Assembly (NCBI GenBank): GCA_040753075.1
Contig: JBFMHA010000037.1
Span: 1 to 32,540 of the forward strand
Reading direction: 5' to 3'
DNA length: 32,540 bases
Source: UBA6814 sp040753075
GTDB lineage: Bacteria; Desulfobacterota; Desulfovibrionia; Desulfovibrionales; Desulfovibrionaceae
The notes under the pieces were generated by a model. It saw only the letters and a program-made list of their open reading frames with translations, had not been told where the DNA came from and searched no databases. Position numbers and translations under genes: made by a program. Positions 23,710 through 31,138 of this stretch are shown in pieces (the first letter of the stretch is position 1; every line of letters begins with the position of its first letter).

Positions 23710-24531
23710 ATGGCGGTTACCGGCATCAACGGCAAGAACGCGGACTGGTCCAAGGACATCCTGGATATCCTCGCCAAGCAGCGGGAGGCCGGCGAAAGCG
23801 AGGACGTGGCCAAGGAGGCGGTGACGAGCCTGGACAGGAACAAGGACGCCGCCCTGAACCTCAAGGAATCCGGCCTGAGCCGGACCGCCTTCGCCTCCGC
23901 GGACAAGGACGGCGACGGCAAGCTGAGCGCGCGGGAGCTGGCCGACGCCCTGGCCGCCGAGCGGGCCTTGATCGCCGCCGGCCTGGCGTCCCCGGATTCG
24001 CCCGACGCCGTCGCCGGAGCCCTCATCGACCAGATCGACCTGGTGGATCGCATGGAGGGCATCGCCGCGAAATTCATGTCCCTTCTGGACAAGGACGGGG
24101 ATTCCGGCCTGAGCATCAAGGAGAGCGGACTCTCCAAGGACGCCTTCGCCAAGGCGGATGCGGACGGGGACGGAGTCATCTCCGGCAGGGAGCTGGCCGA
24201 CGCGCTCATCGGGGAGCACCAGGCCAGGATCGACGGCGGCGCGTCCAACGCCGGCGGCGAGTCGCTCTTCGACTCCCTGCTCCGCCAGGCCGGCCAGGCC
24301 GTGGCCATGCAGCCGCGGCAGTTGCGCAAGGCCCTGCAGGCCTACGGCAGCAACATCCTGGCCTCGGCCCTGTCCGAGGGCGACGCGGGCTCAGGCTCCC
24401 TGTTCTCCACCTCGGACATCCTGTCCGGGGGCCAGGCCAGCCTGCTCGGCCTGCTCGACACGGGGGCGGGAAGCTCCGCGGGCGGCAACAGGTACGCCAC
24501 CCTGGCGAGCCTCCTGGACTCGTCCATCTGA
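23710..24531 (+). CDS. Four-EF-hand calcium-binding protein
   Basis: A 273-residue protein with four EF-hand loops: DRNKDAALNLKE (42-53), DKDGDGKLSARE (65-76), DKDGDSGLSIKE (127-138) and DADGDGVISGRE (150-161). They form two pairs that are copies of each other about 85 residues apart; each pair contains KESGLS between loops and ends ELADAL. All Ca2+-ligand positions (1, 3, 5, 12) are acidic or Asn. The last 100 residues are Gly/Ser/Leu-rich with repeated SLFD/SLLDS-like strings and no motif. There is no signal peptide, so the location is unclear. GGAGGTGAG before the ATG is the strongest ribosome binding site in the window, and a terminator follows, so it is a single, well-expressed gene. Confidence 0.85.
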   Translation: MAVTGINGKNADWSKDILDILAKQREAGESEDVAKEAVTSLDRNKDAALNLKESGLSRTAFASADKDGDGKLSARELADALAAERALIAAGLASPDSPDAVAGALIDQIDLVDRMEGIAAKFMSLLDKDGDSGLSIKESGLSKDAFAKADADGDGVISGRELADALIGEHQARIDGGASNAGGESLFDSLLRQAGQAVAMQPRQLRKALQAYGSNILASALSEGDAGSGSLFSTSDILSGGQASLLGLLDTGAGSSAGGNRYATLASLLDSSI

Positions 24532-24553
24532 GGCGACCAAAACGTCTCGACCC

Positions 24554-24586
24554 GGGCCGGTCCGCAAGGGGCGGCCCTTTTCATTT
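24554..24586 (+). terminator. Rho-independent terminator after the EF-hand gene
   Basis: The stem GGGCCG / CGGCCC is extended across a G-G mismatch by TCC/GGG around a GCAA loop and is followed by TTTTCATTT. It begins 23 bases after the EF-hand stop. Confidence 0.85.
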
Positions 24587-24592
24587 GGATCG

Positions 24593-25447
24593 CTAGGGCT
24601 CGACCACCAGGCGGAAACCGGTGTCGTTGACGCCGTCCTCGCCGAAGCCGCGGTTGGCGCACCGGGCGAAGGCCGCGGGCAGGGCGAAGCTGCCGCCGCG
24701 CTTGGCGCGGGGCTGGCCGGCGACGGGCGGGACCAGGGGGTCGCGGCCGGGGCCTGCGGCGTAGGCCGTGGCGTTGTAGGCGTCGCGCACCCACTCCGCG
24801 GCGTTGCCGCTCATGTCGTAGAGGCCCAGGAGGTTGGGCGGGAAGCTGCCCGCCGGCGCGGTGGCCGGGAAGCGGTCCCGGCCGCCGGTCCCGGCCAGGT
24901 TGGCCAGGTCCGGGGACATGTCGCCGTTCTGGGTGGCGAAGTCCCGGCGCCGGCCGCCGGCCCGGGCCGCATACTCCCATTGGGCCTCGGTGGGCAGGAG
25001 GACGCGCAGTCCCGTGCGGGCGGCGACCCAGGCGGCAAAGGACTCGGCGTCCTCCGGGGCCAGGCCCACCACCGGATGGGTGGAGTCCTGGACAAACCCC
25101 TGTCTGCGCCAACAGCCGCCCTCGCGCCGGAAGGCGCCGCCCGGGGCGCGCATGCGCAGGAAGCCCTCGCGCTCGGCCCGGGTGGCGTAGCCCGTGGCGT
25201 TCACGAACCGGGCGTACTGGCCGGTGGTGACCTCGAAGGGCATGATGGCGAAGTCCCGGAGGCAGACCTCGCGGGCCGGGCCCTCGTCCTCCTCGCCCGC
25301 GCCGATGGCGTCGCCCATCTCGAAGCAGCCGCCCGGCACCCGGACAAAGGCGATGCCGGTCTCCGGGTCGCGCAGCGGCTCCCGGGCCGCGGCGACCGCG
25401 GCCCAGGCCAGGGCCGCGGCCAGGAGGAGGGCCGGGACGATCCGCAT
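24593..25447 (-). CDS. Exported SUMF1 / formylglycine-enzyme-like domain protein
   Basis: A 284-residue protein with an N-terminal signal peptide (to about residue 21) and a SUMF1 domain from about 30 to the end: FVRVPGGCFEMGD, FEVTTGQYARFVNATG, LPTEAQWEYAARAGG, LYDMSGNAAEWVRDAY and KRGGSF then GFRLVVEP. True formylglycine-generating enzymes carry two copper-binding cysteines after RGGS; here the stretch is RGGSFALPAAFARCANRG with only one, so sulfatase activation is unlikely. Similar domains bind sugars or act in other redox chemistry. Its ATG directly follows the glgP stop (TAG-ATG), with no good ribosome binding site, so it depends on glgP translation. The link between an exported protein and cytoplasmic glucan breakdown is unexplained. 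Confidence 0.85.
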   Translation of the reverse strand: MRIVPALLLAAALAWAAVAAAREPLRDPETGIAFVRVPGGCFEMGDAIGAGEEDEGPAREVCLRDFAIMPFEVTTGQYARFVNATGYATRAEREGFLRMRAPGGAFRREGGCWRRQGFVQDSTHPVVGLAPEDAESFAAWVAARTGLRVLLPTEAQWEYAARAGGRRRDFATQNGDMSPDLANLAGTGGRDRFPATAPAGSFPPNLLGLYDMSGNAAEWVRDAYNATAYAAGPGRDPLVPPVAGQPRAKRGGSFALPAAFARCANRGFGEDGVNDTGFRLVVEP

Positions 25448-28021
25448 CTAGGGCTTGGACGCCCAGTGGATGAGCCCCAGGCAGTGGGGGTCCACCAGGA
25501 GCGGGTGGTTGGGCAGGATGCGCACCGTGAACCCGAAGCGGCCGGGCCCCGGGGCCTGGATGGAGCACTTGAAGATCTGCCAGTCGTCCTGGGTCATCCG
25601 GGTGGGCTGCATCACCGTGGTCTGGCGCTGGATGAAGGCCCCGTCGTGGTCCAGGGGGCCGGCGTAGACCTCCACGCGCACGTCCTCGGGCCGGATGCCG
25701 TTCAGGTGCACCTCGCAGCGCACGCCCACGGGCTGGCCCACGTAGATCTTGTCCGCTCCCGGAGTGGTCACGTTGCGGATGGCCAGGCTGCCCCACTTGG
25801 TCATGATGTCCATGCGCCAGGCGGCCAGCTCCTTGGCCGGGGCGAAGCCGTCCGCGGACAGGGCGCGGTACTCCTTGTAGGCGGGCAGGTAGGCCTTCTG
25901 CACATAGTCCAGCATCATGCGGTGGGAGTTGTACACCGGACCCAGTTCGGTGAGCGCGTGCTTGATCCGCCGCAGCCAGACCCGGGGCAGGTTGCCGTGG
26001 CTGCGGTCGTAGAACACCGGGATCACGTCGGACTCCAGGACCTTGTACAGGGTCTGGGACTCCACGAAATCCTGGTAGGCCGGGTCCTCGTACTCCTCGC
26101 CCCGGCCGATGGCCCAGCCCAGGCTGTTGTCCTGCCGGTAGGCCTCGGCCCACCAGCCGTCCAGGGTGCTGACCTGGAGCACGCCGTTGGCCATGGCCTT
26201 CATGCCCGAGGTGCCGCAGGCCTCCAGGGGACGGCGCGGGGTGTTCAGCCACACGTCGCAGCCCTGCTGCATGTAGGAGGCGATCTCCATGTCGTAGTCC
26301 TCCAGGAACACCATGGAGTTGCGGCATTCCAGGGAGCGGCACAGGGAGACCAGCTGCTGGATGATCTTCTTGCCCTCGTTGTCCTGGGGATGGGCCTTGC
26401 CCGCGAAGATGAACTGCACCGGCCGTTGCGGGTCGGACACCAGCTTCTTGAGCCGCTCCGGGTCCGAGAGCAGGAGGTTGGCCCGCTTGTAGGTGGCGAA
26501 GCGCCGGGCGAAGCCGATGGTCAGGGCCTGGGGGTTGAGCACGTCCTCGGCCGCGATGAGTTCGTCGCGGCGCGCGCCCTTGACCAGGAGCTGCTGGCGC
26601 AACCGGCGGCGGACGTAATCCACCAGGCGCTCGCGCAGCCGCTCGTGGGTGCGCCACAGCTCGGCGTCCGGGATGTTCTCCGCCTGCTGCCAGACCCGGG
26701 CGCAGTCCGGGTCCTCGCGCCAGTTGGAGCCCAGGAACCGGTCGTAGAGCAGGGCCATGTCGTCCGAGACCCAGGTGGGGGCGTGCACCCCGTTGGTGAT
26801 GGCCCCGATGGGCACGTCCTCCACCGGGTACTGGGGCCAGACCTTCTTCCACATGTTGCGCGACACATGGCCGTGCAGATGGCTCACCCCGTTGTTGAAG
26901 CGGGACAGACGCAGGGCGAGCACGGTCATGCAGAAGGGTTCGCTGTTGTCCCGGGGATCCTCCCGGCCCAAGGCCAGGAACACCTTGAAGGCCAGGCCCA
27001 TGTCCTGGGCGTAGCGCTCGAAATAGGGCTGCATGAGCTCCGGCGGGAAGCGGTCGTTGCCCGCGGGCACCGGGGTGTGGGTGGTGAACACCGAGGTGGA
27101 GGCCACCAGCTCCATGGCCGCCTCGAAGGAAAGGCCGCACCGGGACATGAAGTTGCGGATGCGCTCCAGCCCGGCAAAGGCGGAATGGCCCTCGTTCATG
27201 TGGATGACCATGGGAGTGAAGCCCAGGGCCTCCAGGGCCTTGATGCCGCCCACCCCGAGCAGGATCTCCTGCCACAGCCGCATCTCCAGGTTGCCGCCGT
27301 AGAGCCGGGCGGTGATTTGGCGGAAGTGCGGAGGATTCACCGGCATGTTGGAGTCCATGAGCAGGAGCTGCACCCGGCCCACGTTGCACTGCCAGATCTG
27401 GACCTGGAGGGACTCTCCGGCCAGGTCCAGGGTGAAGGTCACGGGCGCGCCCTGGTCGTCCTTGGCCAGGGTCAGGGGGAGCTGCTCGAAGTCGTAGATG
27501 GGGTAGCGCTCCTGCTGCCAGCCGTCCGGGGTGAGGTACTGGCGGAAATACCCCTGCTGGTAGCACAGGCCGATGCCCACCAGGGGAACGTTCAGGTCGC
27601 TGGCGGACTTGAGGTGGTCGCCGGCCAGGATGCCCAGGCCCCCCGAGTAGATGGGCAGGCAGGAGGCCAGGCCGAACTCGAAGCTGAAATAGGCCACCAC
27701 CGGCTGGGTGCGCTCCCGGCCCGGGAAGTCGGCCAGGGACGAGTCCCGCTTGAGGTAGGCGGCGAGGTCGTTGCGGGTCTCGGCCAGGCGCTCCAGGAAG
27801 AACTCGTCCCGGGCCAGGGACTCCAGCACGCCCTGGGGCAGGCGGTTCAGGAACTGGACCGGGTTGCCCGCGCTGTCGGCCCAGAGCTTGGCGTCGATGC
27901 GGGCGAAGAGGTCAACGATCTTGTCGTTCCAGGCGAACCAGAGGTTGTAGGCCAGGTCCCACAACGGCTCCAGGCGCTCGGGAAGCTTGGGGACGACGCT
28001 ATACACATGCAAAGGGTGCAT
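25448..28021 (-). CDS. glgP: Alpha-glucan (glycogen) phosphorylase, DUF3417 type
   Basis: An 857-residue GT35 phosphorylase that releases glucose-1-phosphate from alpha-glucan. It is of the second, bacterial/archaeal type with an N-terminal DUF3417 region (LWDLAYNLWFAWN near residue 20). Other family strings are AYFSFEFGL, IYSGGLGILAGDHLKSASDL, HMNEGHSAF and RRFATYKRANLL. The pyridoxal phosphate lysine is in EACGTSGMKAMANG, near residue 607. The C-terminal 100 residues form a beta-rich extra domain. GGAG lies eight bases before the ATG. It pairs functionally with glgA and the CBM48 protein 9 kb away, on the same strand. A small hairpin lies in its leader. Confidence 0.95.
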   Translation of the reverse strand: MHPLHVYSVVPKLPERLEPLWDLAYNLWFAWNDKIVDLFARIDAKLWADSAGNPVQFLNRLPQGVLESLARDEFFLERLAETRNDLAAYLKRDSSLADFPGRERTQPVVAYFSFEFGLASCLPIYSGGLGILAGDHLKSASDLNVPLVGIGLCYQQGYFRQYLTPDGWQQERYPIYDFEQLPLTLAKDDQGAPVTFTLDLAGESLQVQIWQCNVGRVQLLLMDSNMPVNPPHFRQITARLYGGNLEMRLWQEILLGVGGIKALEALGFTPMVIHMNEGHSAFAGLERIRNFMSRCGLSFEAAMELVASTSVFTTHTPVPAGNDRFPPELMQPYFERYAQDMGLAFKVFLALGREDPRDNSEPFCMTVLALRLSRFNNGVSHLHGHVSRNMWKKVWPQYPVEDVPIGAITNGVHAPTWVSDDMALLYDRFLGSNWREDPDCARVWQQAENIPDAELWRTHERLRERLVDYVRRRLRQQLLVKGARRDELIAAEDVLNPQALTIGFARRFATYKRANLLLSDPERLKKLVSDPQRPVQFIFAGKAHPQDNEGKKIIQQLVSLCRSLECRNSMVFLEDYDMEIASYMQQGCDVWLNTPRRPLEACGTSGMKAMANGVLQVSTLDGWWAEAYRQDNSLGWAIGRGEEYEDPAYQDFVESQTLYKVLESDVIPVFYDRSHGNLPRVWLRRIKHALTELGPVYNSHRMMLDYVQKAYLPAYKEYRALSADGFAPAKELAAWRMDIMTKWGSLAIRNVTTPGADKIYVGQPVGVRCEVHLNGIRPEDVRVEVYAGPLDHDGAFIQRQTTVMQPTRMTQDDWQIFKCSIQAPGPGRFGFTVRILPNHPLLVDPHCLGLIHWASKP

Positions 28022-28040
28022 CGGCTACTCCGGGGGGTTA

Positions 28041-28058
28041 GCTGCCTAGGGGGGCAGC
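28041..28058. repeat. Hairpin in the glgP leader
   Basis: GCTGCC (28041-28046) and GGCAGC (28053-28058) enclose a six-base loop, about 20 bases upstream of the glgP ATG. It has no T-run, so a terminator is unlikely; it may affect message stability or translation. Confidence 0.3.
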
Positions 28059-28143
28059 GACTCAATGGAACATGTTGCCAACGCCCCCGGGAAAATGCAA
28101 GCGCCCCAGGGGCCGGACGTGAAAAAACCCCGCCGGCCGGCCT

Positions 28144-28177
28144 TTGACTTCGCCCCGGGCATGGCCTAAATGTTGCC
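28144..28177 (+). promoter_or_regulatory. Overlapping sigma-70-like and sigma-54-like promoter for the dut operon
   Basis: TTGACT (28144-28149) and TAAATG (28167-28172) are 17 bases apart. Overlapping this, TGGC (28162-28165) and TTGC (28173-28176) have the exact seven-base spacing of a -24/-12 promoter. Either would start transcription roughly 30-45 bases before the dut ATG. One of them may be chance. Confidence 0.45.
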
Positions 28178-28220
28178 GGTTGGGCCCGCGCCTCGGGCCA
28201 CGCCGCACGTCCGGAGAATC

Positions 28221-28721
28221 ATGATGCCCCTGCAAGCTTCCCACGCGGTCCAGGCCGTGTCCGCCCCTGGCCTGGAGGTCCGCTACCGGGTCCTCCACCC
28301 CCTGCTGCACGAGATGCCCCCGGCCTACTCCACGTCCGGGGCCGCGGGGCTGGACCTGCGCGCCTGCATCGAGGACGAGGAGCTCGTCTTCGCCCCGGGG
28401 CGGCGCCATGCGGTGCCCAGCGGCATGGCCATCGAGATCCGGCAGCCGGGAATCGCCGGATTCGTGTTCTCCCGCAGCGGCCTGGGCGCAACCCAGGGAC
28501 TTACCGTGAGCCAGGGCGTGGGCCTCATCGACCCCGACTACCGCGGCCAGATCATCGTCTCCCTGCTCAACACCTCGGGCGAGGAACGGCGGGTGCGACG
28601 AGGCGAGCGCATCGCCCAGCTGGTCTTCCTGCCCTTCCTGCAGGCCAGGCTGATTCCGGCCGAAGAACTCTCCGCAACCCACAGGGGCGCGGGGGGATTC
28701 GGCCACACCGGAACGATCTGA
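28221..28721 (+). CDS. dut: Deoxyuridine 5'-triphosphate nucleotidohydrolase
   Basis: A 166-residue trimeric-type dUTPase that hydrolyses dUTP to dUMP, keeping uracil out of DNA. All five motifs are visible: AAGLDLRA (1), SRSGLG (2), GLIDPDYRGQI (3), RGERIAQLVF (4) and RGAGGFGHTG (5, the mobile C-terminal arm). The N terminus is about 15 residues longer than in E. coli. The start could be either of two consecutive ATG codons (28221, 28224); GGAG lies four or seven bases upstream. It is the first gene of a plus-strand operon with argD, a small ORF and prmA. Confidence 0.94.
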   Translation: MMPLQASHAVQAVSAPGLEVRYRVLHPLLHEMPPAYSTSGAAGLDLRACIEDEELVFAPGRRHAVPSGMAIEIRQPGIAGFVFSRSGLGATQGLTVSQGVGLIDPDYRGQIIVSLLNTSGEERRVRRGERIAQLVFLPFLQARLIPAEELSATHRGAGGFGHTGTI

Positions 28722-28750
28722 CGCGGCCCGCGCCGCTGGAGCATACCGCC

Positions 28751-29950
28751 ATGAGCAAAGCCTTCGAGAACCTGGCCGCCCGGGACGCGGCCAGCATCTG
28801 CCACACCTACGCCCGGTACCCCCTGGCCGTGGCCCACGGCCGGGGCTGCCGGCTCTACGACCTGGACGGCAACGAGTACATCGACATGCTTTCGGGCATC
28901 GCCGTGACCAGCCTGGGCCACGCCCATCCCGAGGTGGTCCAGGCCATGGCCGAGCAGGCCGCCCGGCTCACCCACACCTGCAACCTGCTCTACCACGCCG
29001 AGGGGCCGGCCCTGGCCGAGAAGCTCCTGGCCACCTGCTACGCGGGCAAGGTCTTCTTTTGCAACTCCGGGGCCGAGGCCAACGAGGGGGCCATCAAGCT
29101 CGCCCGGCGCTTCATGCGCAAGGTCAGGCAGCGGGAGGCTTTCGAGATCGTGACCCTGGAGGGATCCTTCCACGGCCGCACCCTGGCCACCCTCACCGCC
29201 ACGGGCCAGGACAAGATCAAGGACGGCTTCGGCCCCCTGCCCGCAGGCTTCGTCACCATCCCCTTCAACGATCCCGAGGCGCTGGCCGCGACGGTTTCCG
29301 AACGCACCGCCGCGGTCATGGTGGAGTTCGTGCAGGGCGAGATCGGAGTGCGGCCCCTGTCCGAAGAGTTCGTGGCCGCCCTGGAGGAGCTGCGGCGCAA
29401 GCACGGGTTCCTGCTCATCGCGGACGAGATCCAGACCGGCCTGTGCCGCACCGGCAAGTTCTGGGCGCACCAGCACTACGGGATCACCCCGGACATCTTC
29501 ACCGCGGCCAAGCCCCTGGCCAACGGCCTGCCCATGGGCGCGGTGCTCATGAGCGAGGAGGCGGCCCAGGGCTTCGCCCCCGGGTCCCACGGCACCACCT
29601 TCGGCGGCGGCCCCCTGGTCTGCGCCGTGGCGGCCAAGGTACTGGACATCATGGCTCGGGACCACCTGGCCCAGCGCGCGGCCGAGAACGGCCTCTACCT
29701 CTTCGGGCTGCTGGAGGAGCTGCGCCAGGACATGCCGGACAAGGTGGCCGAAGTCCGGGGCCTGGGGCTCATGCTCGGCGTGGAGCTGGCCGTGCCCGGC
29801 AAGCCGGTGTGGGAGGAGCTCCTGCGCCGCGGATTCATCGTGAACCTGGTGGGCGAGCGCATCATCCGGCTGCTCCCTCCGCTCATCATCGAGCGCCAGG
29901 ATCTGGAGCTCTTCGCCCTGGCCCTGGGCGCGGCGCTCCGCAAGGCGTAA
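28751..29950 (+). CDS. argD: Acetylornithine aminotransferase
   Basis: A 399-residue class III aminotransferase that converts N-acetylglutamate semialdehyde to N-acetylornithine in arginine synthesis, and may also act in lysine synthesis. FFCNSGAEANEGAIKLAR (102-119) binds the cofactor phosphate, IADEIQTGLCRTG (223-235) has the Asp that contacts the pyridine nitrogen, and K254 in FTAAKPLANGLPMG is the Schiff-base lysine. GGAG lies nine bases before the ATG. It follows dut by 29 bases. Related omega-aminotransferases share these motifs, but the length and overall match favour ArgD. Confidence 0.9.
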   Translation: MSKAFENLAARDAASICHTYARYPLAVAHGRGCRLYDLDGNEYIDMLSGIAVTSLGHAHPEVVQAMAEQAARLTHTCNLLYHAEGPALAEKLLATCYAGKVFFCNSGAEANEGAIKLARRFMRKVRQREAFEIVTLEGSFHGRTLATLTATGQDKIKDGFGPLPAGFVTIPFNDPEALAATVSERTAAVMVEFVQGEIGVRPLSEEFVAALEELRRKHGFLLIADEIQTGLCRTGKFWAHQHYGITPDIFTAAKPLANGLPMGAVLMSEEAAQGFAPGSHGTTFGGGPLVCAVAAKVLDIMARDHLAQRAAENGLYLFGLLEELRQDMPDKVAEVRGLGLMLGVELAVPGKPVWEELLRRGFIVNLVGERIIRLLPPLIIERQDLELFALALGAALRKA

Positions 29951-29963
29951 CCCCGGAGACGAA

Positions 29964-30164
29964 ATGGTCCAGGACGCCACCGGCATGTGGACGACTCCGC
30001 CCGCTCCGGCCTCCAAGGCCCCGGGCAGCGTGGGGCCGGGCGAGTTGCCCCAGTCCCGCGCCACGACGCGGCCCGAGGCGCAGCCCTGGGAGGACACGCC
30101 CCCGGGTCCGAGAACCCGGGCCAAGGAGCACGCCACCGGCCATATCCTGGACGCGGTGGCCTGA
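29964..30164 (+). CDS. Small proline-rich hypothetical protein
   Basis: A 66-codon frame lies exactly between argD (13 bases before) and prmA (3 bases after). It has a good ribosome binding site, GGAG five bases before its ATG, and its stop is close enough to couple prmA translation. The product is hydrophilic and rich in Pro, Ala and Thr (TTPPAPASKAPGS), with no membrane segment and no recognised family; it is probably largely disordered. Position and ribosome binding site argue that it is real; composition alone could arise by chance in such GC-rich DNA. Confidence 0.55.
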   Translation: MVQDATGMWTTPPAPASKAPGSVGPGELPQSRATTRPEAQPWEDTPPGPRTRAKEHATGHILDAVA

Positions 30165-30167
30165 CCC

Positions 30168-31022
30168 ATGTCCGAACTGCTGCGCATCGAGGCCTTCCTG
30201 CCCGCGGCCGAAGCGGAGAGGGCCGCGGCCTTCCTGGCCCTGCACTGCGCCCACGGCTGGGAGGAGGCCCCGGCCGAGGGCGGCGTGCTCTTCCGGCTCT
30301 ACCTGGACGACCTTCCCGCGGCCGAGGAGCTGCTCCTGGCCCTGCACGCCGCCTTCCCCCTGGCCGTGGTCTCCCGCCAGGGCGTGGAGCGCCAGGACTG
30401 GGCCCTGGCCTGGCGGGAGTTCTTCACCCCGGTCCTGGCCGGAGACCGTTTCGCGGTGCTCCCGCCCTGGCTGGCGCACGAGGTCCCGGCCGGCCGCATC
30501 CCCATCCTCATCGAGCCCAAGACCGCCTTCGGCACCGGGCACCACGCCACCACCGCCCTGTGCCTGGCCGCCCTGGACCGGCTGGAGGGCCGCGGCCTCC
30601 TGCACCGGAACATGCACTTCCTCGACCTGGGCACGGGCTCGGGCATCCTGGGCCTGGCCTGCTGCCTGCTGGGCATGGTGGGAATGGGGGTGGACGTGGA
30701 TCCCCTGGCCGTGGCCAACGCCAGGGAGAACAAGCGGCTCAACCTCGTGGGCGACGCCTTCGCGGTGGGCGTGGGGTCGGTGGCCGGCCTGGCCAGGACC
30801 CGGTTCGGGCTCATCCTGGCCAACATCCTGGCCGGCCCGCTCAAGGCCATGGCCCCCCAGGTGGTGCGCCGCCTGGACCGCCACGGCAGCCTGGTGCTCT
30901 CGGGCATCCTGGCCGAGCAGGCCGAGGCCGTGGCCGCGGCGTACATCGCCCAGGGCCTTCCCGAACCCGAGGTCATGGCCCGCGACGAGTGGGTCGCCCT
31001 GGTCTGGCCGCCCCGGGTCTAG
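30168..31022 (+). CDS. prmA: Ribosomal protein L11 methyltransferase
   Basis: A 284-residue PrmA-type enzyme that trimethylates lysines of ribosomal protein L11. The interdomain linker and substrate region has EPKTAFGTGHHATT (116-129), followed by the SAM motif FLDLGTGSGILGLA (151-164), the acidic GVDVDPLAV, and the NIL signature in LILANILAGPL. The N-terminal 90 residues form the L11-recognition domain, here quite divergent. The ATG lies three bases after the small ORF and lacks a strong ribosome binding site. It ends the dut operon and is convergent with the STT3 gene. No clear terminator was seen in 31023-31138. Confidence 0.92.
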   Translation: MSELLRIEAFLPAAEAERAAAFLALHCAHGWEEAPAEGGVLFRLYLDDLPAAEELLLALHAAFPLAVVSRQGVERQDWALAWREFFTPVLAGDRFAVLPPWLAHEVPAGRIPILIEPKTAFGTGHHATTALCLAALDRLEGRGLLHRNMHFLDLGTGSGILGLACCLLGMVGMGVDVDPLAVANARENKRLNLVGDAFAVGVGSVAGLARTRFGLILANILAGPLKAMAPQVVRRLDRHGSLVLSGILAEQAEAVAAAYIAQGLPEPEVMARDEWVALVWPPRV

Positions 31023-31138
31023 CGCCGCTCCCGCGAAACGCCGCGAGATCCCAAGCCAGCCCAGCTGGGCAGCCTTGCGAAATCATTCTCCACAAAACGC
31101 CTGACGGCATGCTGTGGACGTGATGCGAGGCCTACCCG

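Noticed and set aside
24158..28147. A 1329-codon plus-strand open frame
   Set aside because: It runs antisense through glgP and the SUMF1 gene, both of which have full family motifs. Its own product is low complexity.
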